A DNA stretch of 27,203 nucleotides from NCBI GenBank assembly GCA_004556395.1, contig SFHK01000045.1, forward strand, positions 1-27,203, read 5' to 3'. Source of the stretch: Clostridiales bacterium. Lineage in GTDB: Bacteria > Bacillota > Clostridia > Christensenellales > Aristaeellaceae. A program made the translations under genes and the position numbers. The notes beneath the pieces were generated by a model. The model saw nothing but the letters and a program-made list of their open reading frames with translations, was not told the DNA's origin and ran no database searches. Every line of letters begins with the position of its first letter. Position 1 is the first letter of the stretch. This document shows, piece by piece, positions 13,966 to 22,177 of the stretch.

Positions 13966-14901
13966 TTGCTGAAATATGTTTTGAAGCGGCTGCTGTCAGC
14001 CGTCTTCACGCTGGCGATTATTCTTACCATCGTGTTTTTCCTGCTCCGGCAGATGCCCATCGAGGGCTATTTTGATAATTTCGACAAGATGAGCGAGGCC
14101 GCCATCCAGTCCAAGCTGCGCCAGATGGGTCTGAACGATCCGTTTTTCGTGCAGCTTAAGCGTTTTTTCGCCGACCTGCTTCACGGCGACCTCGGCGCCT
14201 CCGCCAAGTACCGCGTCGGCGAGTCCGTGGCGGTCATTATCAGGCAGAAGGCCCCCATCTCCATCGAGTTCGGTCTCGTTTCCATGCTGATCGCGCTGGT
14301 GCTCGGCGTGCCGCTGGGCGCGGCGATGGCGCGTTCCAAGGTCTGGGATCGGTTCGGCACCGTTTTTATCGTGCTGATCAACGCCGTTCCTTCGGCGATT
14401 TATTATATCTTTATTCAGATGTACGGCACGCAGCTGCTCGGCACGAAAATGCTGTTTGACAAAACCCTGCCCGTCACATGGATTCTGCCGCTGTTCTCCA
14501 TGGCGCTGGGCAATATCGCCTATTACGCCATGTGGCTCAGGCGGTACATGGTGGACGAAATGACGCACGACTATGTGAAGCTGGCGCGCGCCAAGGGCGT
14601 TCCGACCAGGCGGATTATGATGAAGCACGTGTTCCGCAACGCGGTGGTGCCGATGATTCAGTATCTGCCCACGTCGCTTCTGTACACCGTGTGCGGCTCC
14701 ATCTATATCGAGTCGCTGTATTCCATTCCCGGCATGGGCGGCCTGCTGGTCGAGGTCATCAGCCTGCAGGATAACCCCATGGTGCAGGCGCTGGTGATGA
14801 TCTTCTCGTGCATCGGCATCGTGGGCCTGCTGATCGGCGATTTGCTGATGGCGGCCGTCGATCCCCGGATCAGCTTTGTGAAGAAGGAGGGATCGCGCTG
14901 A
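13966..14901 (+). CDS. Peptide ABC transporter permease, DppB/OppB type
   Basis: This is the first channel subunit, 311 residues with about six membrane spans: LLSAVFTLAIILTIVFFLL, VSMLIALVLGVPLGAAMA and others. The cytoplasmic EAA-type loop is DYVKLARAKGVPTRRIMMKHVFRNA. The start is TTG 13966: an in-frame TGA at 13957-13959 rules out an earlier start, and MLKYVLKRLLS matches the usual family beginning. GGAAGG lies 12 bases upstream, rather far, so initiation may be weak, which also lowers permease output relative to the binding protein. Its TGA shares one base with the ATG of the next permease. Confidence 0.92.
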   Translation: MLKYVLKRLLSAVFTLAIILTIVFFLLRQMPIEGYFDNFDKMSEAAIQSKLRQMGLNDPFFVQLKRFFADLLHGDLGASAKYRVGESVAVIIRQKAPISIEFGLVSMLIALVLGVPLGAAMARSKVWDRFGTVFIVLINAVPSAIYYIFIQMYGTQLLGTKMLFDKTLPVTWILPLFSMALGNIAYYAMWLRRYMVDEMTHDYVKLARAKGVPTRRIMMKHVFRNAVVPMIQYLPTSLLYTVCGSIYIESLYSIPGMGGLLVEVISLQDNPMVQALVMIFSCIGIVGLLIGDLLMAAVDPRISFVKKEGSR

Positions 14902-16289
14902 TGAAAAGCATGGCAGACCGCGCCGCGAACCGCGTGGAAGCGGGCGCGCAGGCGGATGAACGCTTCGGCTTCGCGACCTACGATCCCGACGCCGCCGAAA
15001 GACGCGGCTATTCCGACTATTCCTACTGGGGCAGCACGCTGCGCGCCTTTCTGAAAAACCGCGTCGCGCTGTGTCTTCTGCTGCTTCTGGTGGTGCTTCT
15101 GGCGTTCACGTTCATCCAGCCGTACCTGCCCGGGCAGTACGACGCGAACCGGATCAACAACTATCCGGCCACGGGGCTTCAGGTGAACAACATGAACCCG
15201 TCCATGCACAACGTGAGCGGCACGGTGCCCGCGGACACCCTTCTGCGCTGCACCGAGGTGAAGGGGCTGGACGGCTGGTACTCCGTGACGAACGAAATTC
15301 TGACCATCCCGAAGCGGACGGACTTCACCGTGCTCGAATACGGCGAGGAATGGTGCCGCGTGTCCTACAAGGGGCAGGAGGGCTTTTTGAAGAACCAACG
15401 GCTCAAGCTGCCGGACGACCCGACGCAGACGCCCTACGAGGCGAAGTGCAACTTCCCGATCAGCCTGTTCTTTGAAAGCGCCGACTACACGAACGACGAC
15501 ACGAACTCCGGCGGCTACGTTTATGTGCGCCGCGCGGACGTGAACGAGCCGGAAAACGGCATGGTGCGCACGAAGGCCGAAACGAAGCTGTACGCCTTCC
15601 CGTCGACGCACGGCTTCCTGTTCGGCACCAACTCCATCGGGCAGGATCTGTGGGCGCGCGTGTGGAGCGGCACCCGCACCAGCCTGTACATCGGCTTCAT
15701 GGTGGCGCTGACCGAGGCGCTGATCGGCATCGTCGTGGGCGTGATCTGGGGCTACGTGCGCGCGCTCGACCGCATTCTGACCGAGGTCTACAACGTGCTG
15801 GACAACATCCCGACCACGATCGTGCTGATTCTGATCGCCTACATCATGAGCCCGTCGGTGAGCACGCTGATCTTCGCCATGTGCATGACGCGCTGGATGG
15901 GCATGGCGCGGTTCATCCGCAACCAGATCATCATCATCCGCGACCGCGATTACAACATCGCCTCCCGCTGTCTGGGCGCGGATTCCCGGCAGATCATGAT
16001 AAAGAACCTGCTGCCCTATCTGGTGTCGGTCATCATGCTGCGCATGGCGCTGGCCATTCCCGGCGCAATCGGCAGCGAGGTATTCATCACCTACATCGGC
16101 CTTGGTGTGCCGCTGGACACGCCGTCGCTGGGCAACCTGATCAACGAGGGACGCAAGCTGTTCGCGGGCGCGCCGGCGCTGCGCTATCAGCTGTTCTTCC
16201 CGACGATCATCCTGTCGCTGGTCACGGTGTCCTTCTATATCATCGGAAACGCCTTTGCCGACGCGGCCGATCCCAAAAATCACGTGTAA
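14901..16289 (+). CDS. Peptide ABC transporter permease, DppC/OppC type, with inserted SH3-like domain
   Basis: This is the second channel subunit, 462 residues against roughly 300 for typical relatives. Residues 1-52 are a cytoplasmic N-terminus and 53-73 the first span. The canonical loop FGTNSIGQDLWARVWSGTRTS does not appear until 241, then five further spans and the coupling loop NIASRCLGADSRQIMIKNLLP follow. The extra segment (about 75-238) lies outside the membrane. Inside it, residues 112-170 (TLLRC...WYSVTNEILTIPKR, then VLEYGEEWCRVSYKGQEGF and LKNQRLKL) resemble a bacterial SH3-type fold. SH3b domains often bind cell wall peptide. AAGGAGG precedes ATG 14901; the frame open to 14808 is upstream coding sequence of the other permease and is not used. 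Confidence 0.93.
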   Translation: MKSMADRAANRVEAGAQADERFGFATYDPDAAERRGYSDYSYWGSTLRAFLKNRVALCLLLLLVVLLAFTFIQPYLPGQYDANRINNYPATGLQVNNMNPSMHNVSGTVPADTLLRCTEVKGLDGWYSVTNEILTIPKRTDFTVLEYGEEWCRVSYKGQEGFLKNQRLKLPDDPTQTPYEAKCNFPISLFFESADYTNDDTNSGGYVYVRRADVNEPENGMVRTKAETKLYAFPSTHGFLFGTNSIGQDLWARVWSGTRTSLYIGFMVALTEALIGIVVGVIWGYVRALDRILTEVYNVLDNIPTTIVLILIAYIMSPSVSTLIFAMCMTRWMGMARFIRNQIIIIRDRDYNIASRCLGADSRQIMIKNLLPYLVSVIMLRMALAIPGAIGSEVFITYIGLGVPLDTPSLGNLINEGRKLFAGAPALRYQLFFPTIILSLVTVSFYIIGNAFADAADPKNHV

Positions 16290-16304
16290 GAAAGGAGCGT
16301 TCGC

Positions 16305-17345
16305 ATGCCTGAACCCATTTTGTCCGTTCGAAACCTGAACGTGAAATTTTCTCTGCGCGGCCAGACGCTCCACGCCATCCGCGACGTGTCGCTGGACGTG
16401 ATGCGCGGCGAAAGCCTTGCCATCGTCGGCGAAAGCGGCAGCGGAAAAAGCGTATTTGTGAAGTCGTTCATGGGACTGAACGACAAAAACGGCTGGATCG
16501 ACTCCGGCGAAATCCTCTACGAGGGCAAAAACCTCGCCGCTCTGAAATCCGAAAAGGAATGGGGCGCGATTCGCGGCGGCGAAATCGCCATGGTCATGCA
16601 GGACCCCATGACGAGCCTGAACCCGTTGATGACCATCGGCGCGCAGATTCTGGAGGCCATCGAGCTGCACCAGCGCCTGCACGGCGCGGAAGCGAAGAAG
16701 GCCATGCTGGACATTCTGCGCGACGTGGGCATTACCGACCCGGAAAAACGCGCGCGCCAGTATCCGCATGAATTCTCCGGCGGCATGCGCCAGAGGGTGG
16801 TCATTGCCGTGGCCGTGGCCTGCAAGCCGAAAATCCTCATCTGCGACGAGCCGACGACGGCGCTGGACGTGACCATTCAGGCGCAGATTCTGAAGCTCAT
16901 CAAAAACCTGATCGCCAAGTATCACCTGACGGCCATCTACATCACCCACGATTTGGGCGTGGTCGCCAACGTGGCGGAGCGCATCTGCGTGATGTACGGC
17001 GGCGACATTCTCGAAATCGGCACGGCGGAGGAGGTCTTTTACGACCCGCAGCACCCGTACACGTGGGCGCTGTTGTCGTCGCTTCCGCAACTGGGCGTGA
17101 AGGGCGAAAAGCTGTTTGCCATTCGCGGCACGCCGCCGAACCTGTTCGGCGAGATCAAGGGCGACCCGTTCGCGCCGCGCAATCCCTACGCGCTGAAGAT
17201 CGACTACGAGGAGCGGCCGCCGTTTTTCGAGGTCTCGCCCACCCATAAGGCGCGCACGTGGCTGCTCGATCCCCGCGCGCCGAAGGTGGAGCGGCCGGAA
17301 ATCATTCGCAAGCTCTCCGAAAGGAGGTTGACGGAACATGGCTGA
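16305..17345 (+). CDS. Peptide ABC transporter ATPase, DppD/OppD type
   Basis: This is one of two ATP-hydrolysing subunits, 346 residues. Walker A is GESGSGKS (42-49), signature FSGGMRQRV, Walker B ILICDEPTTALD and switch ITHDLGV. The C-terminal oligopeptide-ATPase extension begins at HPYTWALLSSLPQLG, and a run FGEIKGDPFAPRNPYA follows; the usual Cys cluster of this extension is absent, so no iron-sulfur centre is expected there. AAGGAGC precedes ATG 16305. Its TGA at 17343-17345 overlaps the next ATPase start by 8 bases. It forms a heterodimer with the product of 17338-18255. Confidence 0.93.
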   Translation: MPEPILSVRNLNVKFSLRGQTLHAIRDVSLDVMRGESLAIVGESGSGKSVFVKSFMGLNDKNGWIDSGEILYEGKNLAALKSEKEWGAIRGGEIAMVMQDPMTSLNPLMTIGAQILEAIELHQRLHGAEAKKAMLDILRDVGITDPEKRARQYPHEFSGGMRQRVVIAVAVACKPKILICDEPTTALDVTIQAQILKLIKNLIAKYHLTAIYITHDLGVVANVAERICVMYGGDILEIGTAEEVFYDPQHPYTWALLSSLPQLGVKGEKLFAIRGTPPNLFGEIKGDPFAPRNPYALKIDYEERPPFFEVSPTHKARTWLLDPRAPKVERPEIIRKLSERRLTEHG

Positions 17346-18255
17346 AAAGCTGCTGGAAATCAGGCATTTGTCCGTGCGCTTCGGCCGCCGCCGCAAGCCG
17401 TTCACGGCGGTGGACGACGTGAGCTTTGACATTTACCGCGGCGAGACCTTCGGTCTCGTGGGCGAAAGCGGCAGCGGAAAGACCACCATCGGCCGCGCCA
17501 TCATCCGCGTGTGTCAGGCCTCCGAGGGCGAAATCCTGTACCGCGGCGAGCGCATCAGCGGAAAGATTCCCAAATCGCTCGACCGCGCGCTGACGCGCAA
17601 GATTCAGATGATCTTTCAGGATCCCATGGCGTCGCTGAACGAGCGCGCCAAGGTGAGCTACATCGTGTCCGAGGGCATTTACCGCAGCGACGGAAAGCGC
17701 GAGCGGGCGGAGAAGGTCAGTCAGGCACTGCGCGACGTGGGTCTGCTGCCCGAGTTCGCCGGGCGCTTTCCCCATGAATTCTCCGGCGGTCAGCGCCAGC
17801 GCATCGGCATTGCGCGCGCGCTGGTGATGCAGCCGGAATTCATCATCGCCGACGAGCCGATCAGCGCGCTGGACGTGTCGATCCGCGCGCAGGTGCTGAA
17901 CCTGCTGAGCGACCTTCAGAAGGAGCACGCGCTGACGTACCTGTTCATCTCGCACGACCTGAGCGTGATGCGCTTCATCTGCGACCGCATCGCCGTGATT
18001 CATCTGGGCAAAATCGTGGAGCTGGCGGACACGGAGACGCTGTTTGAGCATCCGCTGCACCCGTATACCCGCGCGCTGCTCTCCGCCGTGCCGATGCCGG
18101 ATCCCATCGGCGAAAAAAACAAGCACCTGCTGGTGTACGACCCATCGTGCCACGACTATACGACGGATAAGCCCGCGTTCGTGGAGATCGAGCCGGGGCA
18201 CTTCGTCTACGCCAACCAGAAGGAACAAAACGAATACAGGGAGATGCTTTCGTGA
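17338..18255 (+). CDS. Peptide ABC transporter ATPase, DppF/OppF type
   Basis: This is the second ATPase subunit, 305 residues. Walker A GESGSGKT is at 42-49, signature FSGGQRQRIGIARAL, Walker B FIIADEPISALD and switch ISHDLSV. The C-terminal HPLHPYTRALLSAVPMPDP is the family hallmark, and the end carries EPGHFVYANQKEQNEYREMLS. AAGGAGG lies upstream of ATG 17338 inside the previous gene. The TGA overlaps the GTG of alanine racemase (GTGA), so racemase synthesis is coupled to transporter synthesis. It pairs with the DppD-type subunit to power uptake. Confidence 0.93.
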   Translation: MAEKLLEIRHLSVRFGRRRKPFTAVDDVSFDIYRGETFGLVGESGSGKTTIGRAIIRVCQASEGEILYRGERISGKIPKSLDRALTRKIQMIFQDPMASLNERAKVSYIVSEGIYRSDGKRERAEKVSQALRDVGLLPEFAGRFPHEFSGGQRQRIGIARALVMQPEFIIADEPISALDVSIRAQVLNLLSDLQKEHALTYLFISHDLSVMRFICDRIAVIHLGKIVELADTETLFEHPLHPYTRALLSAVPMPDPIGEKNKHLLVYDPSCHDYTTDKPAFVEIEPGHFVYANQKEQNEYREMLS

Positions 18256-19382
18256 AGTACGAAGAAGCCGTAAGCCGCTGCTGGGCGGAAATCGATGTGG
18301 ACGCGCTGCTTGAAAACTACCGCACGGCGCGCGGCATGCTGGCACCGGAATGCGAGCTGATCTGCGTTATGAAGGCGAACGCCTACGGCGTGGGCGCGCG
18401 GCAGGTCGCGAAGCTTCTGCGCGCCGAGGGCGCAAAGACCTTTGCCGTGGCCTGCGTGAGCGAGGCCGAGGAGGTTCTGGACGAGGTTCCGGACGCGGAC
18501 GTGCTGGTGCTCGGCCTTGCGGGCGCGCTGGAAGCCGAGCGCGCCATTCGCCGCGGCATCCTGCTGACGGCGTTCTCCGAAAACAGCGCCGCGACCATCG
18601 CCGCCGCGGCCGAGCGCGCCGGGAAGATGGCGCGCGTGCACGGGAAGATCGAAACCGGCCTGCATCGGCTGGGCTTTGATCCCGCGGACGTGAACGCGCT
18701 GACCGCGCTGGCGAAGCACCCGCTGGTGCGGCTGGAGGGCGTGTTCACCCATCTCGCGCTTCGAAGCCACGAAAGCGACGAAAGGCAGTTTGCCGCCCTC
18801 GACCGCGCCTGCGCCGCGCTGGACGCGGCGGGCGTTCGCGGATACCGGAAGCACGCCTGCGATTCCATCGGCATGGTGCGCTACCCCGAACGCCATATGG
18901 GCGCGGTGCGCACCGGCGCGTGGCTGTACGGCGTGTGTCCCTACCGCTACGAGCACCCGGAGCGCTGCCGCCCCGTGGTCACGCTGAAGGCGCGCGTTGC
19001 GCAGCTTCGCACCCTGCCCGCCGGAGAATGCGTCGGCTATGACGACTCGCATCCGCTTTCCCATGACGCGCGCGTCGCGACGCTGTCCGCCGGTTATGTG
19101 GACGGCTTCCCGCGCTTCAACGGCAAGGGTGAGGTCTGCATCCACGGCCGCCGCGCGCCCGTGCTCGGGCTCGTGTGCATGGATCAGATGATGGTGGACG
19201 TGACCGGCGTCCCGGACGCGCAGGAGGGCGACGAGGCCATCCTGCTCGGCGGCCCGATCACCGTGGATGAATACGCCGCCACCGCCGCCATGAACCGCAA
19301 TGAAGCCCTCAGCCGCATCGGAAAGCGCGTGCCTCGCGTGTATCTCCAAAGCAACGCGGAACCCGTCATCCGCATGCCCTGA
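18252..19382 (+). CDS. alr: Alanine racemase
   Basis: This PLP enzyme of 376 residues interconverts L- and D-alanine in the cytoplasm and supplies D-Ala for peptidoglycan. The PLP lysine is Lys41 in VMKANAYGVG. The second catalytic base Tyr263 sits in ECVGYDDSH, and the typical LVCMDQMMVDVTG and DEAILLGG follow. The GTG start at 18252 overlaps the stop of the DppF-type gene. Being last in a peptide-importer operon, it may convert D-Ala released from imported wall peptides back to L-Ala, or supply D-Ala for synthesis. Whether it is the only alr of the genome cannot be told. A terminator follows at once. Confidence 0.93.
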   Translation: MKYEEAVSRCWAEIDVDALLENYRTARGMLAPECELICVMKANAYGVGARQVAKLLRAEGAKTFAVACVSEAEEVLDEVPDADVLVLGLAGALEAERAIRRGILLTAFSENSAATIAAAAERAGKMARVHGKIETGLHRLGFDPADVNALTALAKHPLVRLEGVFTHLALRSHESDERQFAALDRACAALDAAGVRGYRKHACDSIGMVRYPERHMGAVRTGAWLYGVCPYRYEHPERCRPVVTLKARVAQLRTLPAGECVGYDDSHPLSHDARVATLSAGYVDGFPRFNGKGEVCIHGRRAPVLGLVCMDQMMVDVTGVPDAQEGDEAILLGGPITVDEYAATAAMNRNEALSRIGKRVPRVYLQSNAEPVIRMP

Positions 19383-19398
19383 CCCACCCCTTCTTATG

Positions 19399-19440
19399 AA
19401 AAAGCGACCGCCGTTTCAAACGACCGTCGCTTTTTCATTT
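19399..19440 (+). terminator. Intrinsic terminator of the peptide ABC-alr operon
   Basis: AAAAAGCGACCGCCGTTT (19399-19416) and AAACGACCGTCGCTTTTT (19418-19435) pair with two mismatches, followed by a T-rich tail (CATTTTG). It lies 16 bases after the alr stop. Confidence 0.85.
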
Positions 19441-19465
19441 TGCCCCCCGCTTTGGGAATGGGAAT

Positions 19466-20355
19466 GCGAGAGGGTTCCGACCCTCTCGCGCTCTCCCGTG
19501 GGACTGGGATTCGCGGCTCCTTACTTCTTTTATTTCTTCCCACGAACTCGCTGCCGAGGATGCGAGAGGGTTCCGACCCTCTCGCGCTCTCCCGTGGGAC
19601 TGGGATTCGCGGCTCCTGCTTCTTTCGTTTCTTCGCACGAACTCGCCGCCGGGGGAGCGAGAGGGTTCCGACCCTCTCGCGCTCTCCCGTGGGGCTGCGA
19701 TTCGCGGCTCCTACTTCTTTTGTTTCTTCGAACAGACTCACCGCCGAAGATGCAAGAGGGTTCCGACCCTCTCGCGCTCTCCCGTGGGACTGCGATTCGC
19801 GGCTCCTACTTCTTTTGTTTCTTCGAACAGACTCGCCGCCGGGGGATGCGAGAGGGTTCCGACCCTCTCGCGCTCTCCCATGGGCGCCGGGGGATGCGAG
19901 AGGGTTCCGACCCTCTCGCGCTCTCCCATGGGACTGGGATTCGCGGCTCCTTACTTCTTTTATTTCTTCCCACGAACTCGCAGCCGGGGATGCGAGAGGG
20001 TTCCGACCCTCTCGCGTTCTCCCGTGGGACTGGGATTCGCGGCTCCTGCTTCTTTCGTTTCTTCGCACGAACTCGCCGCCGGGGGAGTGAGAGGGTTTCG
20101 ACCCTCTCGCGCTCTCCCATGGGGACTGCAATTCGTGGCTCCTTACTTCTTTTATTTCTTCCCACGAACTCGCCGCCGAGGATGCGAGAGGGTTCCGACC
20201 CTCTCGCGCTCTCCCGTGGGGCTGGGATTCGCGGCTCCTACTTCTTTTGTTTCTTCGAACAGACTCGCCGCCGGGGGATGCGAGAGGGTTCCGACCCTCT
20301 CGCGCTCTCCCGTGGGGGCCGCGATTCGCGGCTTTCTACTTCTTTCGCGTCGCCG
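19466..20355. repeat. Tandem array of ten hairpin-bearing units of about 96 bp
   Basis: Ten copies of the 24-base hairpin GCGAGAGGG-TTCCGA-CCCTCTCGC begin at 19466, 19562, 19657, 19752, 19848, 19896, 19992, 20087, 20184 and 20280. The period is 95-97 bp except for one 48-bp half unit (19848-19895). The remaining part of each unit is shared too (CTCTCCCGTGGGACTG, GATTCGCGGCTCCT, then a T/C-rich run and ACGAACTCGCCGCCG), so these are not CRISPR spacers. Compensation is seen in few copies; variant stems are GCAAGAGGG at 19752 and GTGAGAGGG with loop TTTCGA at 20087. The unit length is a multiple of three in most copies, so several frames stay open on both strands by chance. No credible gene lies in 19441-20366. 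The array fills the gap between convergent alr and amylase. Confidence 0.95.
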
Positions 20356-20366
20356 TTCGTTTCCCC

Positions 20367-21923
20367 TTATTCTTCCGGCATGAGAACGGTCAGCGACTGG
20401 GGCGGGACGGTTACGGCGGTGGATTCGTTTTGGGGCTGCGCGGAATCGCGTTTTGCGGAGAGGAAGTCCGTCTGGATTACGGCTTCCGGCAGCGTCACGC
20501 GGATTTCGCGGTCGGCGGAGAGGTTATACACGAGGTAGACGGTTTCGTCCGCGCAGGTTTTGCGCAGGACGCACGCGTCGATTTCATCGCCGAGGTCGAT
20601 CAGCTCCGCCGTGCCCTCCGAAATCGCCGGATGGGCGGCGCGGAGCGCGAGCAGGCGGCGATAGAACGCGTAAATGGAATCCGCGTCCGCTTCCTGCGTT
20701 TCCAGCGCGCCGAAGGCGTGCTTCTGCGGCTCCATATCTGCGGGACCCTTCGTCATGCCCGCGGCGGACGCGTCCTCCGACCAGTACATGGGCGCGCGCT
20801 TGTTTTCGTCCCTGCCCGCGCCGGACATGCCCAGCTCCTCGCCGTAGTACACGAACGCCGTGCCCGTCATCGTCAGGTTCAGGCAGGCGTACAGCTTGAT
20901 TTTCGCTTCGTCCTTGCGCATGAAGCCCGCGATGCGGCCAATGTCGTGGTTGGAGCCGAACGGCGCGTCCTGCGCGCCGTTTTCCGCGAGCGTCGCCTGC
21001 CACGAGATAAGCGCGTTACCGTACGCGGACGCGGAATTCGCCCTGCCGCGGCCGATCAGCGTTTTCGCCGTGCGCCCCTCCGGGCCGGCGAAGGGGAAGT
21101 TGAACAGTGCGTCCACGCCGCTTTCCCAGTACGCCGGGAACTGCACGGCGCTCGTCCACGCCTCGGCGACGACGAACGCGTCCGCGCGGCGGCTGTGGAT
21201 GAAGTCCGTGATCCAGCGCAGCGCCTCGGCGTTTCCGCTCGCGGAGCCGGTGTAGTGAATCACCGCGTCGAGCCGGAAATCGTCCGCGCCGTGCGCGAAC
21301 CAGAAGTCGACGGCGTTCTCAATTTCCCGGCGCACGTCTTCGTTTTCCAGCGCCAGATCCGGCATGTGCCCGCCGAATACGCACTCGTAGCCCCAGCCGT
21401 TGCCCAGCGTCTGCCAGTCTTTGGCCGCGCGCTCCATGGGCTTGAAGTGATAGTAATTCACATATGGATTATGCGCCCGGCACGGCACGCCGCCCGCGCA
21501 GCTGCCGTCCGCGCATGGCTCGACGGTCAGGCTCTTCGCGGCGCTCCGGAACCACGGGTGCTCGTTGGAGGTATGATTGATCACCAGATCGAGCATCACC
21601 CGCATGCCGCGCGCGTGATATTCCCCTGCCAGCGCGTCGAAGTCTTCCAGCGTGCCCAGCGAGGGATCGACGGACTGATAGTCCAGCACGTCATACTTAT
21701 GGTAGCTCGCGCCGGAGAAAAACGGCGTAAGCCAGATTCCGTTCACGCCGAGCGACTGCAAATACGCCGCCGACGCGGTCACGCCGGCCAGATCGCCCAC
21801 ACCGTCGCCGTCCGTGTCGCGGTACGACGACGGGAAAATCTCGTAGTACACGCCGCCCGCGTTCGCCGTGCCCGCGGTCAGCAGAAGAAGCGCCAGCAGA
21901 AGCGCCGATACCCGTTTTGCCAT
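20367..21923 (-). CDS. Secreted alpha-amylase family (GH13) glycoside hydrolase
   Basis: This exported enzyme of 518 residues hydrolyses alpha-glucan bonds. Residues 1-22 (MAKRVSALLLALLLLTAGTANA) are the signal peptide. The barrel starts at GVYYEIFPSSYRDTDGDGVG, with a DxDGDGxGD calcium-type loop (36-44). The four GH13 regions are LDLVINH (111-117), DDFRLDAVIHY with nucleophile Asp219, VVAEAW with acid/base Glu254 and SNHDIGR with Asp327. The last 100 residues form the usual beta domain. A Cys pair in EPCADGSCAGGVPC (136-148) may form disulfides in a loop. GGGAGG precedes ATG 21923, and a consensus promoter lies upstream. The gene stands alone; its stop is within a few bases of the repeat array and no other terminator is seen. 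Confidence 0.93.
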   Translation of the reverse strand: MAKRVSALLLALLLLTAGTANAGGVYYEIFPSSYRDTDGDGVGDLAGVTASAAYLQSLGVNGIWLTPFFSGASYHKYDVLDYQSVDPSLGTLEDFDALAGEYHARGMRVMLDLVINHTSNEHPWFRSAAKSLTVEPCADGSCAGGVPCRAHNPYVNYYHFKPMERAAKDWQTLGNGWGYECVFGGHMPDLALENEDVRREIENAVDFWFAHGADDFRLDAVIHYTGSASGNAEALRWITDFIHSRRADAFVVAEAWTSAVQFPAYWESGVDALFNFPFAGPEGRTAKTLIGRGRANSASAYGNALISWQATLAENGAQDAPFGSNHDIGRIAGFMRKDEAKIKLYACLNLTMTGTAFVYYGEELGMSGAGRDENKRAPMYWSEDASAAGMTKGPADMEPQKHAFGALETQEADADSIYAFYRRLLALRAAHPAISEGTAELIDLGDEIDACVLRKTCADETVYLVYNLSADREIRVTLPEAVIQTDFLSAKRDSAQPQNESTAVTVPPQSLTVLMPEE

Positions 21924-21955
21924 TCCAATCCTCCCTCTCGCATGCGTCTGTACGG

Positions 21956-21984
21956 ATTATAGCATACCGCCGCATTCGCGTCAA
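21956..21984 (-). promoter_or_regulatory. Promoter of the amylase gene
   Basis: On the minus strand TTGACG (21979-21984), a 17-base spacer ending in TGC (extended -10) and TATAAT (21956-21961) lie about 33 bases upstream of the start codon. Confidence 0.78.
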
Positions 21985-22100
21985 TTCGCGCGCGCGCACG
22001 TGTATTTGTGTATGGACTGAAGTCGGATTCGCACGCAAAATATTTGGCGTTTCTGTGTCATTAGTTTACAGGTTTGTTCATAAAGTCGTAAACGAAAGAA

Positions 22101-22129
22101 GTGAAAAAAACGGGAACTTATGGTACAAT
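22101..22129 (+). promoter_or_regulatory. Promoter of the SH3-protein gene
   Basis: TACAAT (22124-22129) with TGG directly upstream forms an extended -10. The -35 (GTGAAA, 22101-22106, 17-base spacing) is poor, and AT-rich DNA lies upstream. The gap 21985-22100 otherwise shows nothing recognisable. Confidence 0.5.
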
Positions 22130-22177
22130 AGGAGAGTCAAATAAGCGCTTTGATCGAATGAATGGAGGTTGAAAAAT

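Noticed and set aside
14703..17432. A 909-codon minus-strand frame opposite the transporter genes
   Set aside because: It is a GC-rich antisense shadow, Arg/His/Val-rich without motifs, lying opposite clear permease and ATPase genes.
19466..20355. CRISPR array
   Set aside because: The intervals between hairpins are about 70 bases and are nearly identical to each other, no leader or cas gene is present, and the unit structure is that of a plain tandem repeat.
19300..20538. A 412-codon plus-strand frame and several 120-245-codon frames on both strands across the repeat array
   Set aside because: They are by-products of a 96-base repeat lacking stops; the same DNA is open in several frames and phase shifts occur where units are 95 or 97 bases. 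No ribosome site or signal supports any of them.
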